This document shows positions 16,077-24,785 of a stretch of DNA of 64,000 bases, piece by piece. A program made the translations under genes and the position numbers. The notes below the pieces were generated by a model, which saw only the letters and a list, made by a program, of their open reading frames with translations, was not told where the DNA came from and searched no databases. The stretch's first letter is position 1, and the number at the start of each line of letters is the position of its first letter. The DNA comes from Gemmatimonadetes bacterium T265 (GTDB lineage Bacteria; Gemmatimonadota; Gemmatimonadetes; Gemmatimonadales; Gemmatimonadaceae), in assembly GCA_019973575.1 (NCBI GenBank), contig BPUI01000001.1, forward strand, positions 2,058,342 to 2,122,341, given 5' to 3'.

Positions 16077-16519
16077 GCGCCGCGGCGGGCGTGACGGCGC
16101 GGACGCCGGCGTCGTTCGCGGGACGGCTCTCGCCGCGCGTGAGCGTGCTCGCCCTGCGCGCCTCGCTGGGCCTGCTGCTCGTGGTCTGGGGCGCCGACAA
16201 GCTTCGCGACGCGCGCCACGGGCTCCTGGTCGCAGAGAAGTTCTACGGCGGGCTGGTGTCGTCCCCGCTCGCGATCACCGCGTTCGGCGCGCTCGAGGTG
16301 GCGCTCGGGCTCGCCGTCGCTGCCGGCCTCGCCCGGCGTGCGACCGACCCCGCGCTGCTCCTCATCACCGGCACCACGCTCCTCGCGGTGTGGCGCTCGG
16401 TGCTCGATCCGCTCGGGCTCGTGTTCGCGCACACGCAGCTGCTGTTCTTCCCGTCGCTCATCATCTTCGCCGGGGCGCTGGTCGTGGCCGCGGCGCCGAA
16501 GCGCCTAACGGACGCCTGA
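16073..16519 (+). CDS. DoxX-family membrane protein
   Basis: 148 residues, four hydrophobic helices; the start of the first, 'RASLGLLLVVWGADKLRD', is the usual DoxX N-terminus, and 'GALEVALGLAVAAGL' begins TM2. DoxX proteins are small inner-membrane components of quinone- or thiol-linked redox systems. The GTG start overlaps the SDR stop (GTGA). The next gene is a CcdA-thioredoxin fusion, so a joint role in electron or thiol traffic across the membrane is likely but unproved. Confidence 0.85.
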   Translation: MSAAAGVTARTPASFAGRLSPRVSVLALRASLGLLLVVWGADKLRDARHGLLVAEKFYGGLVSSPLAITAFGALEVALGLAVAAGLARRATDPALLLITGTTLLAVWRSVLDPLGLVFAHTQLLFFPSLIIFAGALVVAAAPKRLTDA

Positions 16520-16589
16520 AGGGGCGGCCGGGGCCCGCGAACGCCGCGGCCCCCCGGTCCGCCGCCCACGTCTCACGTGTGAGGGTCCC

Positions 16590-17948
16590 GTGTCCTTTTT
16601 CCTCCTTACCGTCGCCGTGTACGCGGGCGGCGTGCTCACCATCCTGAGCCCGTGCATCCTGCCGGTGCTGCCGTTCGTGTTCGCGTCCGCCGGGCGCCCC
16701 TTCGCGCGCTGGACCGGGCCGATGCTGGGCGGGCTCGTCGTCGCGTTCGTGGCCGTGGCCGCGGCCGGCGCCGCCGGGGCCGCGTGGCTGGCCGAGGCGG
16801 CCGACTACGGCCGCTGGGCGGCACTCGCGCTGCTCGCCGGCGCGGGCGCGATGCTGCTGTCCCCCCGCGTCGCGACGTTCGTCACGCGGCCGCTCGTCCG
16901 GCTCGGCGCGGGCCTAGAGCGGCGTGCGGCCGGGCTGCCCGGGTCGTCGCAGCAGGCGGCGGCCGACGCGCACGGCGCCGAGCGGAGCGCCCCGCTCCAG
17001 GCGTTCGCGCTCGGCGCGGCCACGGGGCTGCTCTGGGCGCCGTGCGCCGGACCGATTCTTGGGCTGGTCGTAACGTTAGGCGCGTCGGGCGCGGCGCCGG
17101 GACGCGCGGCGGCCCTGTTCGCGTTCTTCGGCGCGGGCGCGGCCACGGCGCTCGGTGTCGCGCTGCTGGCCGGCGGCCGGGTGCTGGGCGCGCTGCGGCG
17201 CGCCGCCGGCGCCGAGGTCTGGGCGCGGCGCGCCGTCGGCGGGCTCGCGCTCGCGGCGGTCGCCGTGATCGCGCTCGGCTGGGACGCGACGCTGCTCTCG
17301 CGCGGCGGGATCGTGCGGACTGCGGGCGCGGAGGAGGCGATCCTCTCGCACATCGCGCCCGGCGCGAAGGCCGAGGCCGCGCGCGCGCTCGCGGACCGCA
17401 CGTTCCCCGACGAGGCCGCGGCGTCGGCGGGGTTGCCTCCCGTGCCGACCCGCGACTACGGCCCGCTCCCCGACCTCGTCGGCGGCGCGGGCTGGCTCAA
17501 CGGCGCGTCGCTCGGCCTGGGCGCGGGCCCCGCGCCGCTTGCCGCGGCCTCGCTCCGGGGCAAGGTCGTCGTCGTCAACGTGTGGACCTTCGAGTGCTAC
17601 AACTGCCTCAACGCGCTGCCGCACCTCAAGGCGCTCGAGGCCAAGTACCGCGGCCCCAAGTTCGTCTTCCTCGGCGTGCACACCCCCGAGCTGGCGCGCG
17701 AGCGCGTGCCGAGCAACGTGGCGGCCGCCGTCCAGCGCCTCGGCGTGACCTACCCCGTGGTGCTCGACCCCGACTTCCGCATCTGGCGCGCGTTCCACAA
17801 CGAGTACTGGCCCAGCGTCTACGTCGTCGACAAGGCCGGCCGCATCCGCTTCCAGCGCTTCGGCGAGGGCGCGTACGACGAGGAGGACCGCGTGGTCGCC
17901 CAGCTCCTGGCCGAGCCCGCGCCGGCCGCCGCCGCCGCCGCGCGCTGA
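16590..17948 (+). CDS. CcdA-thioredoxin fusion (DipZ-like) thiol-disulfide protein
   Basis: 452 residues. The N-terminal half is a CcdA/DsbD membrane domain with the paired cysteines Cys22 (TILSPCILPV) and Cys152 (LLWAPCAGPILG) that carry electrons across the membrane. After a short linker with 'AAASLRGKVVVVNVWTF', the C-terminal half is a periplasmic thioredoxin fold with active-site Cys336-x-x-Cys339 (FECYNCLNALPHLK). Such DipZ-type fusions pass reducing power from cytoplasmic thioredoxin to periplasmic targets in one chain. The start is GTG 16590, 70 bases after the DoxX gene. Confidence 0.92.
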   Translation: MSFFLLTVAVYAGGVLTILSPCILPVLPFVFASAGRPFARWTGPMLGGLVVAFVAVAAAGAAGAAWLAEAADYGRWAALALLAGAGAMLLSPRVATFVTRPLVRLGAGLERRAAGLPGSSQQAAADAHGAERSAPLQAFALGAATGLLWAPCAGPILGLVVTLGASGAAPGRAAALFAFFGAGAATALGVALLAGGRVLGALRRAAGAEVWARRAVGGLALAAVAVIALGWDATLLSRGGIVRTAGAEEAILSHIAPGAKAEAARALADRTFPDEAAASAGLPPVPTRDYGPLPDLVGGAGWLNGASLGLGAGPAPLAAASLRGKVVVVNVWTFECYNCLNALPHLKALEAKYRGPKFVFLGVHTPELARERVPSNVAAAVQRLGVTYPVVLDPDFRIWRAFHNEYWPSVYVVDKAGRIRFQRFGEGAYDEEDRVVAQLLAEPAPAAAAAAR

Positions 17949-17955
17949 GCCGACG

Positions 17956-19158
17956 ATGAACGGCTTCATGTTCGCCACCGGCATCGAGTGCAGCTACCCG
18001 ATGATCCGCGACCGCACGCACCGGGTCGACGCGCTCGAGACCACCGGGCACTACGCCCGGTGGCAGGAGGACCTGGCCCTCACCGTGGCGTTAGGCATCA
18101 AGGTGCTGCGCTACGGCGTGCCCTACCACCGCGCGAACTCCGGCCCGGGCCGGTACGACTGGGGGTTCACGGACGACGTGTTCGCCGAGATGCGGCGGCT
18201 GGGCATCACGCCGATCGTCGACCTCTGCCACTTCGGGATGCCCGACTGGCTCGGCAACTCGTTCCAGAACCCGCATTTCCCGCACGCCTTCGCGGAGTTC
18301 GCGCGGGCGTTCGCCCTGCGCTACCCGTGGGTGACGCTGTACACGCCGGTGAACGAGATCTTCGTCTGCGCGAAGTTCTCCGCCCTGTTCGGGTGGTGGA
18401 ACGAGCAGCTGGCGAGCGACCGCGCCTACGTGACCGCGACGCGCTACCTGGTGCAGGCGACGCTGCGCGCGATGCGCGAGATCCTCGCGGCGCAGCCGCA
18501 CGCCGTGTTCATCCAGAGCGAGTCGAGCGAGTACACGCACTCGATGTGCAACTGCCCGCCCACGCGCGAGCGCGCCAGCTGGGAGAACCAGACGCGGTTC
18601 CTCGCGCTCGACCTGCTCTACTCGCACGAGGTGCGGGGCGACGTGTACGCGTGGCTCATGGCCAACGGCATGCCGCCCGACGAGTACCGGACGTACATGA
18701 CGCACGGCCTGCACGCGCGCTGCGTGATGGGCAACGACTACTACGTGAGCAACGAGCGGGTGCTGCAGCACGACGGCTCGGTGTCGCGCGTGGGCGAGGT
18801 GTTCGGCTGGTACCTCGTGACCAAGGATTACTACGACCGGTACCACAAGCCGGTGATGCACACCGAAACCAACATCCGCGAGGACCAGGAATCGGTGGCG
18901 TGGCTCTGGAAGCAGTGGCAGAACATCCTGCGCATGCGCGCCGAGGGGATCACCGTGCTCGGCTTCACCTGGTACTCGCTCGTCGACCAGGTGGACTGGG
19001 ACACGGCGCTCCGCGAGCCCAACGGCACCGTCAACCCGTTAGGCCTCTACGACATCGACCGCAAGCTGCGGCCGGTGGGCGCGGCCTACAAGGCGCTGAT
19101 CGAGGAGTTCGGGGGCGCGTCGGTGGTGCCCAACGGCTCCTTCCTCACGCTGATGTAG
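17956..19158 (+). CDS. Glycoside hydrolase family 1-like protein
   Basis: 400 residues, (beta/alpha)8 barrel of the GH1 type. The acid/base is Glu134 in YTPVNEIF (TxNE motif) and the nucleophile Glu304 in VMHTETNI, both retained. 'WQEDLALTVALGIKVLRYGV' and 'GITPIVDLCHFGMPDWL' match the barrel of beta-glucosidases. The protein is about 50 residues shorter than typical GH1 enzymes and 'TGIECSYPMI' replaces the usual QxEG sugar contact, as in GH1-like proteins from secondary-metabolite or sugar-nucleotide clusters. It follows the CcdA fusion by 7 bases, so probably one transcript; convergent with the nitrilase gene (14-base overlap). Confidence 0.85.
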   Translation: MNGFMFATGIECSYPMIRDRTHRVDALETTGHYARWQEDLALTVALGIKVLRYGVPYHRANSGPGRYDWGFTDDVFAEMRRLGITPIVDLCHFGMPDWLGNSFQNPHFPHAFAEFARAFALRYPWVTLYTPVNEIFVCAKFSALFGWWNEQLASDRAYVTATRYLVQATLRAMREILAAQPHAVFIQSESSEYTHSMCNCPPTRERASWENQTRFLALDLLYSHEVRGDVYAWLMANGMPPDEYRTYMTHGLHARCVMGNDYYVSNERVLQHDGSVSRVGEVFGWYLVTKDYYDRYHKPVMHTETNIREDQESVAWLWKQWQNILRMRAEGITVLGFTWYSLVDQVDWDTALREPNGTVNPLGLYDIDRKLRPVGAAYKALIEEFGGASVVPNGSFLTLM

Positions 19159-20161
19159 GGGCCGCGCCCGCGCCGGGCGCGTCCCCCACGGTGCGCCGCC
19201 CCGTGCGGTGCACCGCGAGCGAGAGCGCGTCGGGGCGCGCGTAGTGCCCCGCGACGTCGAGCGTCATGCGCTCCTCGCGCACGCGCGCGAGGTCGAGGTC
19301 GGCGACGAGGATCTGCGGCGCGTCGTACACGGGCTCGACCACGTACCGGCCGTCGGGGCCGACGATCGCGCTGCCGCCGCCGAGCACCCAGTCCTCGGCG
19401 ACGCGCACGCGGTCCGGGTGCGGCTCCAGCTCCGGCGGCAGCGCCGCCGCTCGCATCAGCGACCCCGCCGCGAGCACGTAGCAGCGCCCCTCGAACGCGT
19501 ACTGCCGGCTCGCCACCTGGTGCATCTCGTGCGCCGTCGGCCAGAGCGCCGCGTGCACGTCCTCTCCCGCCTCGTGCAGCGCCTGCCGGGCGAGCGGCAT
19601 CCAGTGCTCCCAGCAGACGAGCGCGCCGAGGCGCCCGCGCGCGCCCCCCGCGCCTAACGCCTCCACCGCGCGCAGCCCGTCGGCGTCGCCCGGCCCCCAC
19701 ACGAGGCGCTCGGTGTAGGTGGGCACGAGCTTGCGGTGGTGGTTGAGCAGCGCGCCGCCGGGCCCGAAGGTGAGGATCGCGTTGTACAGCGTGCCCGCGC
19801 CCGGCCCCGCGTCCACGCGCTCGACCACGCCGACGACGAGCGTCGCCCGGCACGCGCGCGCCGCGTCGGCGAGCGCGTCGCACGCGGGCCCTGGCACCGC
19901 CACGCTCTCGGCCGCCATGCGCGCGAACACGGCCTTGACCGGCGCGTAGTCCCAGAGCGCCACGTCGCGGCAGACGTCGAGCCACGCCGGGTAGCCGGGC
20001 AGCCACGTCTCGGGGAAGACGACGAGCGTGGCGCCCGCGTCGGCCGCCTCGCGCGCGAGCGCGGCGGTGCGCGCGAGGCCGGAATCCAGATCGGGCGCGA
20101 CCTCGGCCTGCACGACCGCGGCGCGCAAGGCGGGACTCCCCTGTGGCGTCAGGCGAGGCAT
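19145..20161 (-). CDS. Nitrilase-superfamily carbon-nitrogen hydrolase
   Basis: 338 residues with the complete Glu-Lys-Cys triad: Glu51 in VFPETWLPGYP, Lys144 in HHRKLVPTYTERLVWG and Cys183 in ALVCWEHWMPL. The CWEHWMPL pattern around the nucleophile, with 'WPTAHEMHQVASRQYAFEG' afterwards, is that of true nitrilases (branch 1), which hydrolyse nitriles to acids, rather than of amidases of the superfamily. Its 3' end overlaps the GH1-like gene by 14 bases. Nitrile source unknown. Confidence 0.9.
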   Translation of the reverse strand: MPRLTPQGSPALRAAVVQAEVAPDLDSGLARTAALAREAADAGATLVVFPETWLPGYPAWLDVCRDVALWDYAPVKAVFARMAAESVAVPGPACDALADAARACRATLVVGVVERVDAGPGAGTLYNAILTFGPGGALLNHHRKLVPTYTERLVWGPGDADGLRAVEALGAGGARGRLGALVCWEHWMPLARQALHEAGEDVHAALWPTAHEMHQVASRQYAFEGRCYVLAAGSLMRAAALPPELEPHPDRVRVAEDWVLGGGSAIVGPDGRYVVEPVYDAPQILVADLDLARVREERMTLDVAGHYARPDALSLAVHRTGRRTVGDAPGAGAAPTSA

Positions 20162-20180
20162 GGGAGAATGCTAGCACCCC

Positions 20181-20558
20181 CTACCCGAGCACCCGCGGCT
20201 GGTCGATGGCCCAGAGCCACGTGCCGTCCGGCTGGCGCCGCGCCACCTCGGCGGTCGCGTTCCTGCCGCCCAGCCGCGTCGACGTCAGCGCGAGGTCCCC
20301 GTTGCGCAGCGCCGGCGACTGCGGGCCCGGCGCGACGCGCGGCGCGCCGGCGAGCAGGCGGCCGTAGAACGCCCGGATCGCCTGCGTTCCGACGGCCACC
20401 GCGCCGCCCGGCAGCGCGAGGACCGCGTCCGGCTCGTAAAGCGCCACGAGCCCGTCCACGTCGGCGGCGTTCGCCCGCTCTACGAAGAACCGGCCGAGGT
20501 CCTCCGGCTGGCGTGCGGGTTCGCAGACCGGGGGCAGGGTTTGGTCGGGCGGACTCAT
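20181..20558 (-). CDS. SnoaL/NTF2-like domain protein
   Basis: 125 residues: 'EDLGRFFVERANAADVDGLV' and ALYEPDAVLALPGG are the typical first helix and strand of the DUF4440/SnoaL cone fold, with 'VGTQAIRAFYGRLLAG' next. Function in such stand-alone proteins is often unknown (some are isomerases or hydrolases of small ligands). ATG 20558 gives a whole domain. The frame is open further upstream to ATG 20804 and encodes an unrelated transmembrane start, described separately. Confidence 0.75.
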   Translation of the reverse strand: MSPPDQTLPPVCEPARQPEDLGRFFVERANAADVDGLVALYEPDAVLALPGGAVAVGTQAIRAFYGRLLAGAPRVAPGPQSPALRNGDLALTSTRLGGRNATAEVARRQPDGTWLWAIDQPRVLG

Positions 20559-20804
20559 ACGGGCTCGGCGGCCAACGCTTGGGCCAGCCCCGGCTGGACC
20601 GGCCCCGGCGCGCGCGAGGTCCTCTCGTACCCGGGCCTCGACCGCGCGGGCGAGCCGCCGGTCGATGACTACGCTCGCGGGCACGATCCCGGCCAGCAGC
20701 GCCGTGGCGAGGAGCAGGAGCAGCGCGAGCTGCAGCGGCACGTTGGCGGCCCGCCGAGCGAGGTCGCGCCTCGGGGCGGCGTGTGCCGTAGAAACGTGCA
20801 CCAT
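20559..20804 (-). pseudogene. Remnant of a sensor-like membrane N-terminus fused in frame to SnoaL
   Basis: From ATG 20804 the frame reads a charged start, a strong membrane helix ('LQLALLLLLATALLAGIVPA') and 'ARAVEARVREDLARA', like the first helix and start of a periplasmic sensor of histidine kinases. It then runs without a stop into the SnoaL protein. No sensor, HAMP or kinase domain follows, so this is probably a truncated receptor gene joined by deletion. A real 207-residue membrane-anchored SnoaL protein is the alternative. Confidence 0.45.
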
Positions 20805-20941
20805 GAAACGCCGCGCGGACGCCAGCAACGGGTCCGAGGCATGCAACCGATGCTCCGCGGAGGATCTTTCCTGCGGGTGGACACACGATCGGTGCGTGAC
20901 GACGACGAGTCGCCGACCTGACGCTTCGGGGGAGGAGGGCA

Positions 20942-21667
20942 GTGGAGCGACGACGACGCGTGCGGGCCGGGGTGATCGGCGACGACCACCCCGAGATGGC
21001 GGGTTATCGCGCTGTGCGCGACGCGATCGACCACGCCGCGCACGCGCTCGACGTCGACGTTGAGACCGACTGGCTGCCGACGCCCGCGCTCCGGGGCGAG
21101 GTCGAGGCCGACCTCGCCGCCTACGACGCGCTCTGGTGCGGCCCCTGGGGCCCGTACGCGAACGCCGACGCCGCCCTGCGCGCGATCCGCTTCGCCCGCG
21201 AGCGCGGCCTGCCGTTCCTCGGCACCTGCGCCGGCTTCCAGCACGCGGCGATCGAGTTCGCGCGCAGCGTCCTCGGGCTGGCGCAGGCCGACCACGCCGA
21301 AGCCAACCCCGCGGCCGCCGCGCCGGTGATCGCCCCGCTGTCGTACCCACTGGTCGAGCGCAGCGCCGCGGTGGTGCTCGACCCGGCGTCGCGTACGGCC
21401 GAGATCTACCGGCGCACGGTCGTGGCGGAGCGCTACCGGTGCGCGTTCGGCCTCAACCCCGAATACTTGGCCCCGCTGCACGGCGGCGGCCTGCGCGTGA
21501 CCGGCGTCGACGAGGTGGGGGTCGCGTCGGTCGTGGAACTCGCGGAGCACCCGTTCTTCCTCGCCACGCTCTTCCTGCCCGAGCGCACGTCGCGCCCGGG
21601 CGCGCCGCACCCGCTGGTCACCGCGTTCGTGCGGTCGGCCGCCGATGCCAGCCGGCTGCGGCATTAA
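20942..21667 (+). CDS. CTP-synthase-like class I glutamine amidotransferase protein
   Basis: 241 residues corresponding to the C-terminal glutaminase half of CTP synthase without the synthase domain. The nucleophile elbow is FLGTCAGFQHA with Cys96. In the His-Pro-Glu part of the triad the sequence reads EHPFFLATLFLPE: the His is present but the Glu two residues on is Phe. This matches the family annotated as CTP-synthase C-terminal-region-related (seleno)protein, where Cys96 may be selenocysteine in relatives. Role unknown. Start GTG 20942 follows a GGGAGGAGGG ribosome-binding site. Confidence 0.82.
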   Translation: MERRRRVRAGVIGDDHPEMAGYRAVRDAIDHAAHALDVDVETDWLPTPALRGEVEADLAAYDALWCGPWGPYANADAALRAIRFARERGLPFLGTCAGFQHAAIEFARSVLGLAQADHAEANPAAAAPVIAPLSYPLVERSAAVVLDPASRTAEIYRRTVVAERYRCAFGLNPEYLAPLHGGGLRVTGVDEVGVASVVELAEHPFFLATLFLPERTSRPGAPHPLVTAFVRSAADASRLRH

Positions 21668-21699
21668 CGCCCGCCGCAGCACCGGCCTCGGCGCCGGCG

Positions 21700-22499
21700 C
21701 TACCACCGGGGGAACGTCGGCTCGCTCAGGCCGGCGCCCTTCCGCACGCGCGCGAACACGTCGGCCGCGAGCAGCATCGCGAGCGGGGGCGCGACGAAGT
21801 AGATCCACATCGCGCCCCAGTGGCGCGCGGCGACCGCCGACCCGAACGTGCGCGCCGGGTTGAGGCTCATCCCCGACATCGGCGTCTCCACCACCAGGTA
21901 GGCGGCGATCAGCACGCCCGTGAACGCGCCGGCCCACTTCTGTAGCCGCCGCGAGTTCATCGCCGCGAGCACCACCGCCATCAGCAGGAGCGCAATGGCG
22001 AACTCCGCGGCGAACGCCGCCGCGAGCCCGCGCGGGCCGGGCTTCGTGACGACGTGGTCGATCGCGGGATCCGCGTACGCCGCGCCGAGCACGACGCCCA
22101 TGACCTGTACCGCGGCGACCGCTCCGGCGAACTGCGCGGCCGTGTAGAACAGTGCGTCCCATCCGCGGATTTTGCCGAGCCGGAAGAACGCCAACGTGAC
22201 CGCGGGGTTGATGTGCGCCCCCGACCGCTTGGCCCACGGCGAGTACGCGAGCGCCGTGATGTACGCGCCCAACCCGGCGCCGAGCACCACGCGCCGCCAC
22301 ACCCCCGACGCAATCGCCTGGTGGGCGGCCGAGCCGGGGTATTCGAGGGCGGTGGTAAGGCGCTGGCGGTGACCACGAAGAGTGCGAGCCCGCCCGCTTC
22401 CATCAAGTACGCGGGCCAGTGCCGCGCGAGCGTGCCGAGCGTGCCCGGGCCGTGGGCGGGCGCGTCCACGGCGGGCGCGGCGACGGCCGGTGCGGCCAC
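21700..22499 (-). pseudogene. Aquaporin/glycerol facilitator (MIP family) with one frameshift
   Basis: Both pore loops are intact: HINPAVTLAF and SLNPARTFGSAV, and six hydrophobic segments can be counted. The N-terminus ('HWPAYLMEAGGLALFVVTAS', from GTG 22499) and the rest ('TTALEYPGSAAHQAIASGVW' onward) lie in different frames, with a one-base change near 22,355. Every other part is clean, so a recent mutation or a base-calling error is possible. If the base is restored the protein is about 266 residues. It lies 6 bases downstream of the AhpD-like gene on the same strand and probably shares its transcript. Confidence 0.8.
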
Positions 22500-22505
22500 G
22501 ATGGT

Positions 22506-23138
22506 CTAGACGGGCGCGGTCACCGTGTTCGGCTCCCACCGCTGCGGCGCGAGCGCCGCGTCGAGCGGCACGTCCGCGAAGCCCTGGACGTAGTTGCTGA
22601 CCGTCTTGAGCGCGACGTTCGCCACGACCTCGATCGCCTGGGCGGGCGTGAAGCCCGCGGCGAGGAAGTGGTCGACGACCGCGTGCTCGACGCGGCCGCG
22701 CGCGCGCACGACCGCGTGCACGAACGCGACGAGGGCCTCGGTGCGCGGGTCGGCGGCGTGCCCGGTCCCGCGCGCGGCCGCGACGGCGTCGGGGGTCGCC
22801 CGCAGGCCCGCGGCGAACGTCGAGTGCGCGGCCGAACAGTACGCACAGCCGTTGGTCGCGCTCGCGGCCGTGAGGATGAGCTGACGCTCGGCCGGGGTGA
22901 ACGTGCCTTGCCCGAGCGCGGCGTCGAGCGCGCCGTAGGCGTTCAGCACGACGGGGGACTCGCCGAGCGCGGCGAACATGTTGGGCAGGAACCCGAGCGC
23001 CTGCTGCGTCGCGGCGAGCGCGGGCCGCGACGCGGCGGGCGCCGTCTCGAGCGTGTGCGGGGGGAAGTGCGTCGGGTGCGGGCCCGCCCCGACCTCGGCG
23101 CTCGGGAAGCGCGCGGGGGCGTCCGTGGTGATCGACAT
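22506..23138 (-). CDS. Carboxymuconolactone decarboxylase/AhpD-like protein
   Basis: 210 residues, all-helical AhpD fold. The peroxidatic motif is Cys98-x-x-Cys101-x3-His105 (GCAYCSAAH), with 'LNAYGALDAALGQGTFTPAE' before and 'LTAASATNG' leading into it, as in alkylhydroperoxidase-like proteins that reduce peroxides. A second helical half ('AVVDHFLAAGFTPAQAIEVV') completes the fold. Start ATG 23138. The frameshifted aquaporin gene follows; aquaporins can pass hydrogen peroxide, so the pair could serve peroxide traffic (inference). Confidence 0.88.
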   Translation of the reverse strand: MSITTDAPARFPSAEVGAGPHPTHFPPHTLETAPAASRPALAATQQALGFLPNMFAALGESPVVLNAYGALDAALGQGTFTPAERQLILTAASATNGCAYCSAAHSTFAAGLRATPDAVAAARGTGHAADPRTEALVAFVHAVVRARGRVEHAVVDHFLAAGFTPAQAIEVVANVALKTVSNYVQGFADVPLDAALAPQRWEPNTVTAPV

Positions 23139-23390
23139 GCGGTGTGCTCTCGGGAAGCGGACATCGTGATGGAATGCGCCGAATCCGGCGGGGGCGGAAC
23201 GGACCGCCGGCGTGGTCACTCGCAGCACGTAGACTCGCACCCGGACCGGGGTTCCCGGGGACCTCCGCCCGTCCCCGCCCGTGCGCCGGCCCGCAGCACA
23301 CGCCGTCGCGCGCGCGGCGCGATCGCGACCTTTCTCGTCGCGCTGAGCTTCCTCGCCACTGCCCCGAGCGCGCGGGGGTGGAGTCGCGGG

Positions 23391-23582
23391 TCAGAGCCGG
23401 CCGGCCCGCCCGCCGTCGACCAGCAGCGCCGCGCCCTGGACGAAGCGCGCCTCGTCCGCCCCGAGGAACGCGATCGCCGCCGCCACGTCTTCGGGCGCGC
23501 CGATCTTTGCCGGGTCGAGCTTCTCGATGCCCCGCATGACGTCGGGGTTGTCCCGCAGCACGGGGGTCTCGATCGCGCCGCC
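23391..23582 (-). pseudogene. C-terminal fragment of a short-chain dehydrogenase
   Basis: The last 62 or so residues of an SDR are readable: AIETPVLRDNPDVMRG, 'KIGAPEDVAAAIAFLGADEA' and 'VQGAALLVDGG', the standard SDR end. The cofactor and catalytic parts are absent; upstream sequence has no SDR motif. A dead remnant. Confidence 0.75.
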
Positions 23583-23803
23583 CGTGACGGCACCGCCGGT
23601 CGCTGGGCGCTGACGGCGGGCGTCGGAACTCTCCCTCGCGCGGCGGGGGCGGACGGCGGGTGGGCGGCGGCGGGCGTGCCTAACCCCTGGCCGGTCCCGG
23701 CGCGGTCGGGGCCGGGACGGGCTGTGTTGCGAACGGACGCACGCACCGCCGACCGCCCCGCCCGTCCGCCTAACGTGCGGCGGTACGTCGGCGGCGCGCC
23801 GGG

Positions 23804-24208
23804 TCACGCGCCGGGCGCCGCCACCGACTCCCGCAGCTCGTACTGGATCGGCGTGAAACCGGTCGCGACCGAGCCGGCCTCGCGGATGCGCGCCATCACC
23901 TTGGGGTCGGCGCCCGCGGCCGCGAGCGCCTCGCGGTTCCGCCACTGCGAATAGTTGACCACCTGCGTGCGGTCGAGATTCACGTGGAAGTTCGCCGAGA
24001 TGAACCCGGGCACGTATCGCAGCGTCTCGACCGTCGCCCGCACGAGCAGGTTCAGCAGTTCCTCTGCCCGCTCGGGGGCGATCGCGTACGTGTTGATGAC
24101 CGTTAGGTAGCCGGCACCCGGGTCGAGCGTTGTGGGGCGCGTGCCGGTCGCGGGCGCGCCGACGTGCGGCGCGTCGTGCGCCGCGGGTTGTGGGGAGTCG
24201 GTCGTCAT
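23804..24208 (-). CDS. Antibiotic biosynthesis monooxygenase (ABM)-domain protein
   Basis: 134 residues. After an extended N-terminus of about 35 residues, the ABM ferredoxin-like fold is seen: 'TVINTYAIAPERAEELLNLL', 'VPGFISANFHVNLDRTQVVN' and YSQWRNREAL. Members are cofactor-free quinol monooxygenases or heme-degrading enzymes, many with undefined substrates. Start ATG 24208. Flanked by an SDR remnant and an oxidoreductase remnant, so it may be the only live gene left from a small redox operon. Confidence 0.82.
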   Translation of the reverse strand: MTTDSPQPAAHDAPHVGAPATGTRPTTLDPGAGYLTVINTYAIAPERAEELLNLLVRATVETLRYVPGFISANFHVNLDRTQVVNYSQWRNREALAAAGADPKVMARIREAGSVATGFTPIQYELRESVAAPGA

Positions 24209-24341
24209 GGGGAGTGCTCCGTGAGGTGAGGCGGGCGGCAGCCGGGCGTTCCGGCCGTTCACCCGCGGGTCGGACGTGGTGAGCACGTGGTGCGTCGCGC
24301 GGCATCGCCGTCGTGCGTGCCGCGGTCGCCGCACCAGAGAA

Positions 24342-24605
24342 TTACGGGACGGTGATCACGAGCTTGCCGACGAGATCTGTGCGCCGAGTCGCGGCGCGCT
24401 GAAATCGGCGATCGAGAGCACCTTCGCGGGATCGCCCGTGAGCGCGATCAGCTCGGGGAGCACGCCGAAGCCCGCCAGATCGAGGGCGGCGTCGATCCCG
24501 TGCGGCGCGTGGCGCGCGGGTGCAGCTCGGCATCGGCGAACTTGGAGGTGCGGTCGGTGGCGACGAACAGGCGTAGCCGCCCCTCCGCGGTGTGCACCCG
24601 GCGGG
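24342..24605 (-). pseudogene. C-terminal remnant of a zinc-type/quinone oxidoreductase
   Basis: Pieces of an MDR-family alcohol dehydrogenase are readable in three frames: RLRLFVATDRTSKFADAE, 'PHGIDAALDLAGFGVLPELI' with DPAKVLSIADF, and the last residues VGKLVITVP. The catalytic N-terminal domain is missing and at least two frameshifts separate the parts. Confidence 0.7.
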
Positions 24606-24620
24606 GCACCCGTCGGCACA

Positions 24621-24785
24621 GCGGTGCAGCGTGGAGCGCCGCAGGTGCGCGATCGTAGGCTGCAGCGCGCACAAGCCGTCGTCGAGCGGCAGGCGCGGAT
24701 GCCGGCGGAACGCGACCACGACCGCCTCGTCGGCCGGCGTCAGCACGGTCGAGTGGGCGTGCTTCGGGCCCATCGCCGCGAGGGC
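24621..24785 (-). mobile_element. IS481-family transposase fragment
   Basis: About 50 residues, MGPKHAHSTVLTPADEAVVV and 'AFRRHPRLPLDDGLCALQPT', then IAHLRRSTLHRC, match the linker between the helix-turn-helix and catalytic parts of IS481 transposases. Neither the N-terminal HTH nor the DDE domain is present, so the element is dead. It sits exactly between the xdhC and oxidoreductase remnants. Confidence 0.7.
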
